Assembly (NCBI GenBank): GCA_030152585.1
Contig: JASLJC010000004.1
Location: 1-45,870, forward strand
DNA length: 45,870 nt
Source: Savagea sp.
Lineage (GTDB): Bacteria; Bacillota; Bacilli; Bacillales_A; Planococcaceae
Direction: 5' to 3'
In this document: one piece after another, positions 1 to 7,563 of the stretch
Layout of the letters: every line of letters begins with the position of its first letter
Position numbering within the stretch: position 1 is the stretch's first letter
Made by a program: the position numbers and the translations under genes
Notes under the pieces: generated by a model
What the model was told of the DNA's origin: nothing
Databases searched by the model: none
Seen by the model: only the letters and a program-made list of their open reading frames with translations

Positions 1-141
1 TAGGATAAGTAGCGCATCAATTCTTTTCGTTTCAAAGGAGACAAATTTCTTTTATACAAAACAGTACGTGAACGTTTGATACTTTTTTCTTGGCAGTCAA
101 AGTATATAGGGAAAACAAGGAGACGTGCGTTTTTTTATGCA

Positions 142-279
142 TACAATTCCGTACGGATTTGCGGACGCCAGCGGAATTGCGAGCTCTGAAAATCACCCAA
201 GCAAGTTCCCGGGAAAAACTTGCTTGGGAAGTTGAAGAGCGAGCCCGCGGCAAGCATGCAAATCCGAAGGAATTGTGTA
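142..279. repeat. Palindromic repeat-like element with imperfect terminal inverted repeats
   Basis: The ends are inverted copies of each other. Positions 142-160 read TACAATTCCGTACGGATTT and 260-279 are their near reverse complement (AAATCCG, a short mismatch, then GGAATTGT). Inside lie a perfect 12-bp inverted repeat (CCCAAGCAAGTT at 196-207, AACTTGCTTGGG at 217-228, 9-nt loop) and an 8-bp one (CAATTCCG 144-151, CGGAATTG 172-179). GC content is higher than in the AT-rich flanks. Open frames cross it on both strands but lack convincing ribosome binding sites. It resembles a MITE-like or other dispersed palindromic element. Only one copy is visible here, apart from a 12-nt match to its end at 8659-8670, so the repeat status is inferred. 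Confidence 0.5.
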
Positions 280-366
280 GAAACCCCAACAAATATTATA
301 GAACCTTAAAAAAGAGGTTTGTAACGGCGCCAAAATGAAAGTAGTTGTCTCATTTTGCCCCCTCGA

Positions 367-1242
367 TTATGAATTCGACGGTTGTGAAAATTTATTTCGA
401 ATCCAAATCGCAACACCGTTTAAAAGGAGTAAAAGAATGAGAAGTACGATAATCGTCGCTGCTGCAAGATTTGCATATTCCGCAGTGAGCGATGAATCGA
501 GTGTCCAATAATAAATTTGCATCGGTAAAACAGTAAACTTATCGAAAATACTTCCAGGGTATGGAATGAGTAATGCTGGAATACCGATTGCAACAAGTGG
601 TGCAGTTTCACCAATCGCACGCGATAAAGCGAGAATAGCACCCGTCATCATACTCGGTAAAGCGACGGGTAAAACGACTTGACGAATCGTTTGCCATTTC
701 GTAGCGCCCATTCCAATCGATGCTTCAGGTAATGCATTCGGTACCGCACGTAATGCTTCTTGGCTTGCGACGATGACAATCGGTAAAATGAGTAGCGACA
801 TCGTCAGTCCCCCTGCTAAGACGATATTGCCTAAACTCATAAATCGAACGAACACCGTCAGTCCGAGTAATCCATAAACAATGGAAGGAACGCCTGCTAA
901 ATTGGCAATATTCGTTTGGATAAATTGCGCCAGTCTCCCTTTTGGCGCATACCACTCTAAATAAATCGCCGTTGCAATGCCGAGAAACATCGTCGTCGGT
1001 GCGACGACAACCATTAACCATAACGTACCGAGAATTGCTCCCATAATACCGGCCCGTTGAGGATCAGTTGATAAAGGGCTCGTTAAAAATGACCACGAAA
1101 TGTATTGAAACCCTTCTGAAAAGACGCGATATAATAAAACCCCTAACATGAACAATGCAAACAACGTCGCACTCAAAAATAAAATACGTGCGAACGTATC
1201 CATCCGTTTTCGCCATTGCGAAGTCGATTGTTGAACGTCCAT
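367..1242 (-). CDS. pstA: Phosphate ABC transporter permease PstA
   Basis: PstA is one of the two membrane permeases of the high-affinity phosphate importer PstSCAB. The protein is 291 aa, usual for the family, with about six hydrophobic segments. It carries the ABC-permease cytoplasmic (EAA) loop in the form LPEASIGMGATKWQTIRQVV, followed by LSRAIGETAPL, the conserved Pst permease signature. I chose the ATG at 1242 because it follows GGAGGG by 9 nt and overlaps the pstC stop as TGATG, which points to translational coupling. A longer reading frame starts 6 codons earlier inside pstC without a better ribosome binding site. It is the last gene of the pstS-pstC-pstA unit. A weak hairpin at 331-357 lies beyond it, without a clear U-run. 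Confidence 0.96.
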   Translation of the reverse strand: MDVQQSTSQWRKRMDTFARILFLSATLFALFMLGVLLYRVFSEGFQYISWSFLTSPLSTDPQRAGIMGAILGTLWLMVVVAPTTMFLGIATAIYLEWYAPKGRLAQFIQTNIANLAGVPSIVYGLLGLTVFVRFMSLGNIVLAGGLTMSLLILPIVIVASQEALRAVPNALPEASIGMGATKWQTIRQVVLPVALPSMMTGAILALSRAIGETAPLVAIGIPALLIPYPGSIFDKFTVLPMQIYYWTLDSSLTAEYANLAAATIIVLLILLLLLNGVAIWIRNKFSQPSNS

Positions 1243-2162
1243 CAATATTCTTCCCTCCATTTTTTCGAAACGTAACGTGCGAAAATGTTCATAAGTAAAG
1301 TAAATACGAACAACGTCATAGCGACGGCATATAAACTATAATAAATCGTTGAACCAGCTGGTGCGTCTCCACCAGTTACTTCTACAATATATGCTGTCAT
1401 CGTTTGCATCGACTGTGTGACATCGAATGTGAAGTTTTTCGTACTACCACTTGCAATCGTGACGATCATCGTCTCTCCAATCGCACGAGAAATACCGAGA
1501 ATAAACGAAGCGATAATTCCGCTCATCGCTGCTGGGATGACGACTTTTCGTGTGACTTCAAATTTCGTGGAACCGACACCGAGTGCTCCGTCGCGCATCG
1601 CCTGTGGCACAGCACGCATCGCATCTTCAGATAACGAAGCAATCATCGGGATAATCATCACACCCATGACGAGTCCAGGACTTAAAATATTCGTCGCTTC
1701 TAAACTCGGAATCCACCGTTGAAGTAACGGAGTAATAAACGTAAAAGCGAAAAAACCGTAGACAATCGTCGGAATACCTGCAAGTAACTCAAGCATCGGC
1801 TTTAACACTTTACGAATACGTGGTTGAGCGTACTCACTTAAATAAACAGCAGCCATTAAGCCGATTGGAATAGCGACTGCCATTGCGATTAATGATGAAA
1901 TGACTGTACCGAGAATAAGTGGTAAGACACCGAATTGTGGATTTTCACTCAACGGTTTCAGCACTGTACCTGTGAAAAATTCAACGAACGACACTTCTTT
2001 AAAAAAGTGAATCGTTTCGGAAAGTAATGTGAAAATAATACCAATTGTCGTTAAAATCGAAATCGAAGCAATGAAGAATAACCCTAGTGGAATCCATCGT
2101 TCCCATTTTTGTTGAAACGAAGGATTTTCATAATTTTGAGCGATACGTTCACGAATATTCAT
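1242..2162 (-). CDS. pstC: Phosphate ABC transporter permease PstC
   Basis: This is the second permease of PstSCAB (306 aa). A cytoplasmic N-terminus of about 25 residues is followed by six predicted membrane segments and the EAA-type loop RDGALGVGSTKFEVTRKVV, then LGISRAIGETM. The start is the ATG at 2162 (MNIRERIAQ), preceded by AAAGGA at good spacing; the frame stays open for 16 more codons upstream, but those lack a ribosome binding site. It follows pstS by 57 bp with no terminator between them and runs into pstA with a 1-nt stop/start overlap, so it should be co-transcribed with both. Confidence 0.96.
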   Translation of the reverse strand: MNIRERIAQNYENPSFQQKWERWIPLGLFFIASISILTTIGIIFTLLSETIHFFKEVSFVEFFTGTVLKPLSENPQFGVLPLILGTVISSLIAMAVAIPIGLMAAVYLSEYAQPRIRKVLKPMLELLAGIPTIVYGFFAFTFITPLLQRWIPSLEATNILSPGLVMGVMIIPMIASLSEDAMRAVPQAMRDGALGVGSTKFEVTRKVVIPAAMSGIIASFILGISRAIGETMIVTIASGSTKNFTFDVTQSMQTMTAYIVEVTGGDAPAGSTIYYSLYAVAMTLFVFTLLMNIFARYVSKKWREEY

Positions 2163-2219
2163 AAAGTAATCCTTTCTTTTACAAAAAAGGCGAGCGGCAG
2201 ATGCGCTCACCTTTTCGTT

Positions 2220-3185
2220 TTATTTCAATTGTTCGAGCGCTTCAACATTCGCTTTTGCTTCTTCTTCAGGAATCGGTGCAAATCCTGCATCACTTGCGAA
2301 CGTGTTGACATTGTTCATCACATATTGTGCAAAGTCGAGTACTTGTGCTTTTTCTTTCGCATGGTTGACGTTCAAATATGTGAAAACAGGTCGTGTAAAG
2401 TCTTGGTACGGTCCATCTTCTGAAATCGTTTCGAGTGAAGGTTCAACCGGGCCGTCTCCGAAATCGACATGAACCGCTTGAAGCTTATCTTTATTACTTT
2501 CATAGTAACCGAAACCGAAAAAGGCAATTCCGTTTTTATCATCAGAGACGAGTTTGACGAGTGTTGAATATTCTTGATTTAAATGTACGTGATCGGCTAA
2601 GTCTTGTTTATCTAACACATTTTCATAGAAAAATTCATACGTTCCATGGTTTTCGTTTGGACCCATCGGTGAGATTTCTTCATCTGGCCAAGCAGGATCT
2701 AAATCCGACCATTTTGTAACGCCGCTATCTGCTTTGAAAATCGCAATGAGTTGTTCAGGTGTTAATTCATTCGCCCAATCATTGTCTTTATGTGTAACGA
2801 ACGTTAAGCCATCGAGTGCAACTTTTAATTCTTTCACTTCGATATCGAGCGCTTCTGCTTTTTCACGTTCTTCTTCTTTCATTTCACGTGAGGCATTGTT
2901 AAAGTCTGTACCGTCTTTTTCCAGAAACTTTTTAAAACCGGCACTCGTTCCAGCACGACTCACTTCGACGGAAACTTGATCATTTTCAGACATCATATAT
3001 TCTTCTGCAATTCGTGACATCAGAGGGAAAACTGTACCCGAACCGTCAATGACGACTTCTCCTGTAATCGAAGACGTATCCTCTTTTCCTTTTCCATCTT
3101 GGTCGCCACTACATGCTGCGACGAAAAATACGATAGCTGCTAAACTAATACCGAGTAACCATTGATTCCATTTCACCTTTAACAT
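2220..3185 (-). CDS. pstS: Phosphate-binding lipoprotein PstS
   Basis: PstS is the extracytoplasmic phosphate receptor, tethered to the membrane as a lipoprotein. The 321-aa product has a signal peptide with a lipobox (FVAAC, acylated Cys about residue 25), a low-complexity charged linker, and the phosphate-binding motifs IDGSGTVFPL and SRAGTSAGF typical of PstS. The start is uncertain: the ATG at 3185 sits only 2 nt after AAAGGA, and a GTG three codons later (3176) has a longer, also imperfect, spacing. The signal peptide is complete either way. It heads the pstS-pstC-pstA unit and has a four-hexamer Pho box upstream, so induction at low phosphate is expected. Confidence 0.95.
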   Translation of the reverse strand: MLKVKWNQWLLGISLAAIVFFVAACSGDQDGKGKEDTSSITGEVVIDGSGTVFPLMSRIAEEYMMSENDQVSVEVSRAGTSAGFKKFLEKDGTDFNNASREMKEEEREKAEALDIEVKELKVALDGLTFVTHKDNDWANELTPEQLIAIFKADSGVTKWSDLDPAWPDEEISPMGPNENHGTYEFFYENVLDKQDLADHVHLNQEYSTLVKLVSDDKNGIAFFGFGYYESNKDKLQAVHVDFGDGPVEPSLETISEDGPYQDFTRPVFTYLNVNHAKEKAQVLDFAQYVMNNVNTFASDAGFAPIPEEEAKANVEALEQLK

Positions 3186-3260
3186 CGTCCTTTCAGTCTA
3201 TCTAATATGTAAGGCGGAAGACCACCTTCATATGTAACTATACGAACCGATTGTTAATCC

Positions 3261-3311
3261 AACATAGGAAATGTGTTAAGGGAATATAAAGACGTATTAA
3301 GTCTATGTAAA
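3261..3311 (-). promoter_or_regulatory. Pho box and -10 of the pstSCA promoter
   Basis: Read on the minus strand, hexamers TTTACA (3306-3311), TTAATA (3295-3300), TTATAT (3284-3289) and TTAACA (3274-3279) follow each other with periods of 11, 11 and 10 bp. This is the direct-repeat design of PhoP boxes (TTAACA-like, about 11 bp apart) in Bacillus. A possible -10 (TATGTT, 3261-3266) lies 7 bp further on, so the array covers the -35 position, as in PhoP-activated promoters. PhoP binding is inferred. Confidence 0.75.
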
Positions 3312-3340
3312 GGTATCGAAGTTGTCATCAAACAGACGAT

Positions 3341-3377
3341 AAAAAAACGTTCTCTAGGGCAAGTAGAGAACGTTTTA
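3341..3377 (-). terminator. Intrinsic terminator after pstB
   Basis: A 13-bp perfect stem (3344-3356 with 3364-3376, 7-nt loop) is followed on the minus strand by a run of seven U. It separates pstB from pstSCA, so the two parts of the transporter are separate transcription units, apart from read-through. Confidence 0.88.
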
Positions 3378-3388
3378 GGGGTAGGTAT

Positions 3389-4213
<825 letters not shown>

Positions 4214-4238
4214 TGTCATTCCTCCTGTTCGTACTTCT

Positions 4239-4292
4239 ACTATAAAAAAAGACTGTTGAGGACATATCAATTTCATGTAAACGTTTTGTAAA
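4239..4292 (-). promoter_or_regulatory. Pho box and -10 of the pstB promoter
   Basis: On the minus strand TTTACA (4287-4292), TTTACA (4276-4281), TTGATA (4265-4270) and TCAACA (4254-4259) repeat at exactly 11-bp steps. A -10 box TATAGT (4239-4244) follows after 9 bp. The design matches the box before pstS, so pstB appears to have an independent PhoP-activated promoter. Confidence 0.78.
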
Positions 4293-4299
4293 GAGCGTA

Positions 4300-4327
4300 T
4301 TCACCGACGAAATAGGAGGGATATGAT
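4300..4327 (+). promoter_or_regulatory. Candidate promoter of the methyltransferase-ywbE pair
   Basis: TTCACC (4300-4305) and TATGAT (4322-4327) are separated by 16 bp and lie just upstream of the gene starting at 4356. The region is shared with the divergent pstB promoter. Confidence 0.4.
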
Positions 4328-4355
4328 ACACTAATCGGGAAGAAAGGAGCATTTC

Positions 4356-4958
4356 ATGACAAATCATTGGCACGAAACGTTTCAAGATGAACGTTACATG
4401 TACGGCAAAACGCCGAATGTTTTTATAGAAGAAAAAGGACGACAGTTACCGAAAGGACGGATTCTCTGTATCGCAGAAGGAGAAGGTCGGAATGCGGTGT
4501 ATCTTGCAAAACTTGGCTATGACGTGACGACGTGGGATTATGCGGAAAGCGGATTACGTAAAACGGAAAAGCTCGCAGCAGAAAACGGCGTAACGGTTCA
4601 TACCGCATTGAAAGATTTAGCAACTGTCGATTGGTCGAAAGAAAAAGAGCAATGGGACGGTATCGTTCACGTATTTGGTCATTTTCCGAAGCGACTTCAA
4701 CATCGAACGTTCGAAGGGATTCGTCACGCCTTAAAAAAAGGCGGCGTCTATTTAAGTGAACTTTATACAGAAGATCAATTGTCGTATCGGACAGGTGGAC
4801 CAGGCAAAGTCGAAATGTTATACGATCCGATCGATATTTTAAAACATTTTAAAGGCGACTTTTTCCAACATTTTTATATCGGAGAAGTCGAACGACAAGA
4901 AGGGGTCTTACACGATGGCATCTCGCATGTCGTACAGACAATGGTGAAAAAAAGATGA
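4356..4958 (+). CDS. Class I SAM-dependent methyltransferase (TehB-like)
   Basis: The 200-aa protein has a short N-terminal part (WHETFQDERYMYGKTPN) and then the SAM-binding fold: motif I ILCIAEGEGRNAVYLAKLGYD, followed by TTWDYAESGLRK as the acidic loop and a later GGVYLSELYTEDQ strand. This arrangement is seen in small soluble methyltransferases of the TehB/thiopurine type; the substrate cannot be deduced. The ATG is preceded by AGAAAGGAG at good spacing. Its stop overlaps the ywbE start in ATGA, so the two genes form a coupled pair. It is divergent from pstB. Confidence 0.85.
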   Translation: MTNHWHETFQDERYMYGKTPNVFIEEKGRQLPKGRILCIAEGEGRNAVYLAKLGYDVTTWDYAESGLRKTEKLAAENGVTVHTALKDLATVDWSKEKEQWDGIVHVFGHFPKRLQHRTFEGIRHALKKGGVYLSELYTEDQLSYRTGGPGKVEMLYDPIDILKHFKGDFFQHFYIGEVERQEGVLHDGISHVVQTMVKKR

Positions 4959-5152
4959 ATGGTCAACAACGTCAAAATATACGACCGGGTATGCGCGTGT
5001 CGATCGTATTAAAAAAAGATCAACGAACAGGTACGTTAACAGAAGGAATTGTCGCACGTTTATTAACGAATAGTGCGTTTCATCCACACGGTATTAAAGT
5101 GAAATTAGAAGACGGACAAGTCGGACGTGTTAAACAAATTCACACGACGTAA
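4955..5152 (+). CDS. ywbE: YwbE family protein (DUF2196)
   Basis: This 65-aa basic protein matches the small, uncharacterised YwbE family in length and pattern (RPGMRVSIVLKKDQRTG near the start, GIVARLLTNS, then HPHGIKVKLEDG and GRVKQI). The pattern suggests a compact beta-barrel like those of nucleic-acid-binding domains, but no role is known. It overlaps the preceding methyltransferase by 4 nt (ATGA) and is followed by a terminator-like hairpin at 5155-5189. Confidence 0.88.
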   Translation: MNGQQRQNIRPGMRVSIVLKKDQRTGTLTEGIVARLLTNSAFHPHGIKVKLEDGQVGRVKQIHTT

Positions 5153-5154
5153 AG

Positions 5155-5189
5155 AAAACGGACGGTATGCAATGTATCGTTCGTTTTTT
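5155..5189 (+). terminator. Intrinsic terminator after ywbE
   Basis: A stem of about 10 bp (5155-5164 with 5178-5187, including a G-U pair) runs into a U-tract. It separates ywbE from the cstA-like promoter. Confidence 0.65.
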
Positions 5190-5207
5190 CTGTTATATAA
5201 AAAGATG

Positions 5208-5265
5208 TTGTGTTATATATCAGTTTTCTGTATAATGAGAAAGTATAAAATTGAAAGCGTTTGCA
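5208..5265 (+). promoter_or_regulatory. Promoter and cre site of the cstA-like gene
   Basis: TTGTGT (5208-5213) and a perfect TATAAT (5231-5236) have a 17-bp spacer. About 9 nt after the expected transcription start lies TGAAAGCGTTTGCA (5252-5265), which fits the CcpA cre consensus TGWAANCGNTNWCA at all but one position. A cre in this place should block the promoter by roadblock when CcpA is active on good carbon sources. The site was read directly; CcpA control is inferred. Confidence 0.75.
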
Positions 5266-5280
5266 AAAGGGGAGAAAACG

Positions 5281-6729
5281 ATGATCACATTTTTAGGGAG
5301 TATTGTACTTTTAATAATTGGTTATTTTACATATGGAAAATACGTTGAAAAAACGTTCGGTATAAAAAAACGTCCGACACCGGCTTACACAAATGCAGAC
5401 GGTGTTGATTACGTGCCGATGGATTCGAATCGAAATTCACTCATTCAATTGTTAAACATTGCAGGAGTTGGACCGATTTTCGGACCGATTATGGGGGCTT
5501 TGTACGGACCAGTAGCGTTCGTCTGGATCGTGCTCGGTGCTATTTTTGCCGGTGGGGTGCACGACTATTTAACAGGTATGATTTCCATTCGGAATCGCGG
5601 TGCGCATTTACCAGAACTTGCGGGGAAATTTTTAGGGAAAATTATGAAACACGTCGTCAACATTTTTTCACTTTTATTACTCGTACTCGTCGGAACGGTT
5701 TTCGTGACAGCGCCGACAGACTTATTACACGGACTATTTAATGAAACGATTAGTTGGTGGGTTATTTTAGTCGTCATTTTCGCTTATTATATTTTAGCGA
5801 CATTAATGCCGATTGATAAAATTATCGGTCGTTTTTATCCATTTTTCGGATTGTTACTTTTGTTAAGTGCACTCGGAATTGGAATTGCACTCGTCGTCAA
5901 AGGAGCGCCGATTCCAGAATTAACATTTACAAATATGCATCCGGATGGATTGCCGATTTTCCCACTACTCTTTTTAACGATTACGTGTGGGGCGTTATCG
6001 GGCTTTCACGCGACACAATCTCCTATCATTTCACGTACGACGCAATCTGAAGAAGAAGGACGTAAAATCTTTTACGGAATGATGATTGCAGAAGCGATCA
6101 TTGCGATGATTTGGGCAGCGGCAGCGATGAGTCTTTTCTACGGAGAAGATTTAAGTGCGATGCTCGCAGCAGGAGGTCCAGCACTCGTTGTCAGTGAAAT
6201 TGCAACGACGATGCTCGGCGCAGTTGGTGGAACGATTGCCATTTTAGGCGTCATTATTCTTCCGATTACATCAGGCGATACAGCTTTCCGTAGTGCGCGT
6301 ATGATCATTGCCGATTATTTCAATATCGCACAACAAAAGCTCGGCAACCGTTTATGGATCGCATTACCGATGTTTATCATTTCGATTGCTTTAACACAGA
6401 TGGACTTCCAAATTTTATGGCGGTACTTCTCATGGGCGAACCAATCGACCGCTGTCATAGCGTTATTTGTCGGCGCGATGTACTTGTTTGTCAGTCGCAA
6501 AAATTACTGGATCGCTCTCATACCGGGTGTCTTCATGTTAATGGCGACGACGACTTACATTTTAAATGCAGATATCGGATTTAAAATGTCGATGAACAGT
6601 TCATACATTGGTGCTACAATCGTCACGATTGGATTAACGATCTTATTTTTCATCGCTGCTAAAAAAGCGAGAGAACGTGGTATTCCATTAGAAGAAACGC
6701 TTTCAGATGGAACGCATTTGAATCTATAA
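5281..6729 (+). CDS. cstA: CstA-family transporter (short carbon starvation protein A)
   Basis: A multi-spanning membrane protein of 482 aa of the CstA/BtsT family, which takes up pyruvate or peptides when preferred carbon runs out. Family marks include KRPTPAYTNADGVDYVP near the N-terminus, NIAGVGPIFGPIMGA, GGVHDYLTGMISIRNRG, and GALSGFHATQSPIISRT in the middle. It is much shorter than Escherichia coli CstA (about 700 aa), as in other short CstA forms. The start is the ATG after AAAGGGGAG (spacing 7); the frame extends 10 codons upstream without a ribosome binding site and through the cre. It is monocistronic: its own promoter with cre before it, a strong terminator after it. Confidence 0.9.
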   Translation: MITFLGSIVLLIIGYFTYGKYVEKTFGIKKRPTPAYTNADGVDYVPMDSNRNSLIQLLNIAGVGPIFGPIMGALYGPVAFVWIVLGAIFAGGVHDYLTGMISIRNRGAHLPELAGKFLGKIMKHVVNIFSLLLLVLVGTVFVTAPTDLLHGLFNETISWWVILVVIFAYYILATLMPIDKIIGRFYPFFGLLLLLSALGIGIALVVKGAPIPELTFTNMHPDGLPIFPLLFLTITCGALSGFHATQSPIISRTTQSEEEGRKIFYGMMIAEAIIAMIWAAAAMSLFYGEDLSAMLAAGGPALVVSEIATTMLGAVGGTIAILGVIILPITSGDTAFRSARMIIADYFNIAQQKLGNRLWIALPMFIISIALTQMDFQILWRYFSWANQSTAVIALFVGAMYLFVSRKNYWIALIPGVFMLMATTTYILNADIGFKMSMNSSYIGATIVTIGLTILFFIAAKKARERGIPLEETLSDGTHLNL

Positions 6730-6731
6730 AG

Positions 6732-6773
6732 AAAACCGAGTCGTCTTTACTTACGGGACGACTCGGTTTTTTC
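6732..6773 (+). terminator. Intrinsic terminator after the cstA-like gene
   Basis: A 14-bp perfect stem (6732-6745 with 6757-6770) around an 11-nt loop ends in a U-run. Confidence 0.88.
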
Positions 6774-6818
6774 GTATAATTTGAATGAGATTCTTTTTTT
6801 GAGGCAATGATCAAAAAA

Positions 6819-7133
6819 TTATTCATACGTTACGGCAGTACCTGCTGCTACACACATTAACATACCGTCACGTAATGTTTCAAAATCTAAATCGATGCCG
6901 ACGACTGCATTTGCACCGAGTCGTGCTGCTTCTTCTTCCATTTCGCGTAAAGCGACTTCTCGTGCATCTTGTAATTTTGACTCGTAAGAACCACTACGTC
7001 CCCCGAATACATCTGTAAAACTTGCAAAGACGTCACGTACGACGTTTGCTCCCATAATTGTTTCGCCTGCTACAATACCGTGATAACGTGTAATCGTTCG
7101 ACCTTCAATAGTCGGTGTTGTCGTTAAAATCAT
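6819..7133 (-). CDS. YbjQ/UPF0145 family protein
   Basis: The 104-aa product has the hallmarks of the YbjQ (UPF0145, putative heavy-metal-binding) family: TTPTIEGRTITRYHGIVAGE at the start, GANVVRDVFA, a charged helix with AREVALREM, and ARLGANAVVGIDLDFE, ending in a conserved beta strand. These proteins are small pentamer-forming cytosolic proteins of unknown role. The start is the ATG at 7133 with AAAGGAGAGG six nt upstream; the open frame runs 29 codons further but has no start signal there. It is divergent from the Fur-controlled unit. Confidence 0.88.
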   Translation of the reverse strand: MILTTTPTIEGRTITRYHGIVAGETIMGANVVRDVFASFTDVFGGRSGSYESKLQDAREVALREMEEEAARLGANAVVGIDLDFETLRDGMLMCVAAGTAVTYE

Positions 7134-7213
7134 GATAATCCTCTCCTTTATATGATAGCTATACGTTTTTTTAATGAAAAAAGTTTCAAAATTAAAAAAA
7201 TATATAAAAACTA

Positions 7214-7273
7214 TTGACAATGAGAATCGTTATCAGTATTATAAAGGTAGACGATGAATGATAACAATTCTCA
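7214..7273 (+). promoter_or_regulatory. Fur-controlled promoter with two Fur boxes
   Basis: A consensus -35 TTGACA (7214-7219) and -10 TATTAT (7237-7242) have a 17-bp spacer. The spacer holds TGAGAATCGTTATCA (7221-7235), 2 mismatches from the 7-1-7 Fur motif TGATAATNATTATCA. A second motif, TGATAACAATTCTCA (7259-7273), lies just after the expected start of transcription. The arrangement should give tight iron repression. No annotated-size gene directly follows. Confidence 0.8.
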
Positions 7274-7287
7274 ATGAAAGGGGGAAT

Positions 7288-7386
7288 GTGATCGAACGGT
7301 TCAATCGAAGATGCAAACTGTTGACATTTTACCGGAACTTATCCGTAAAAATAGCCAAAATTGTTCCATCAGTATTACTTGAATAA
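7288..7386 (+). CDS. Possible Fur-regulated basic micropeptide (32 aa)
   Basis: A GTG codon at 7288 follows AAAGGGGG closely and opens a 32-codon frame ending TAA. The peptide begins MIERFNRRCKLLTFYR and is basic, with one Cys. B. subtilis encodes small basic Fur-controlled proteins (FbpA, FbpB, FbpC) that act in the iron-sparing response, so a similar role is conceivable, but I recognise no sequence similarity. The ATG at 7286, overlapping the GTG, is followed directly by a stop. It might be only a chance frame inside an sRNA. Confidence 0.3.
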   Translation: MIERFNRRCKLLTFYRNLSVKIAKIVPSVLLE

Positions 7387-7436
7387 CACCCTCACTTTCC
7401 AAAGAAATGTACGAATGTACAATGTGCCCACAATAG

Positions 7437-7482
7437 AACCGACGACTCTTAGCCATAGAAGAGTTGTCGGTTTTCGTTTTTT
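7437..7482 (+). terminator. Intrinsic terminator of the Fur-controlled transcript
   Basis: A 14-bp stem with one G-U pair (7437-7450 with 7459-7472) is followed by TTCGTTTTTT. It ends the short unit before the proline dehydrogenase-like gene. Confidence 0.85.
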
Positions 7483-7563
7483 CATACGTTCTGCGATGCA
7501 GCCTCTATCGAATCAATGTATAATGAAGAAAGATTCAGTTTTTAAAATCGAGGAGGTAATTTC

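Larger units (their letters stand above)
7245..7482 (+). ncRNA. Candidate Fur-regulated small RNA, about 235 nt
   Basis: This is the transcript expected between the Fur promoter and the terminator at 7437-7482. It contains no ORF above 33 codons with a ribosome binding site. It carries a C-rich single-stranded-looking stretch, CACCCTCACTTTCC (7387-7400), complementary to purine-rich ribosome binding sites; the B. subtilis Fur-dependent sRNA FsrA acts through C-rich segments of this kind. The extent of the transcript, its function and any relation to FsrA are inferred, and a small protein (7288-7386) might be the real product or a second one. Confidence 0.45.

Noticed and set aside
32..338. 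Open frames on both strands at the left edge (86 and 82 codons)
   Set aside because: They overlap each other across the palindromic element, have no convincing ribosome binding sites and no recognised domain. They are better explained by the repeat.
331..357. Hairpin CAAAATGA/TCATTTTG after pstA as terminator
   Set aside because: No U-run follows on the minus strand and the loop is 11 nt, so I do not call it a terminator.
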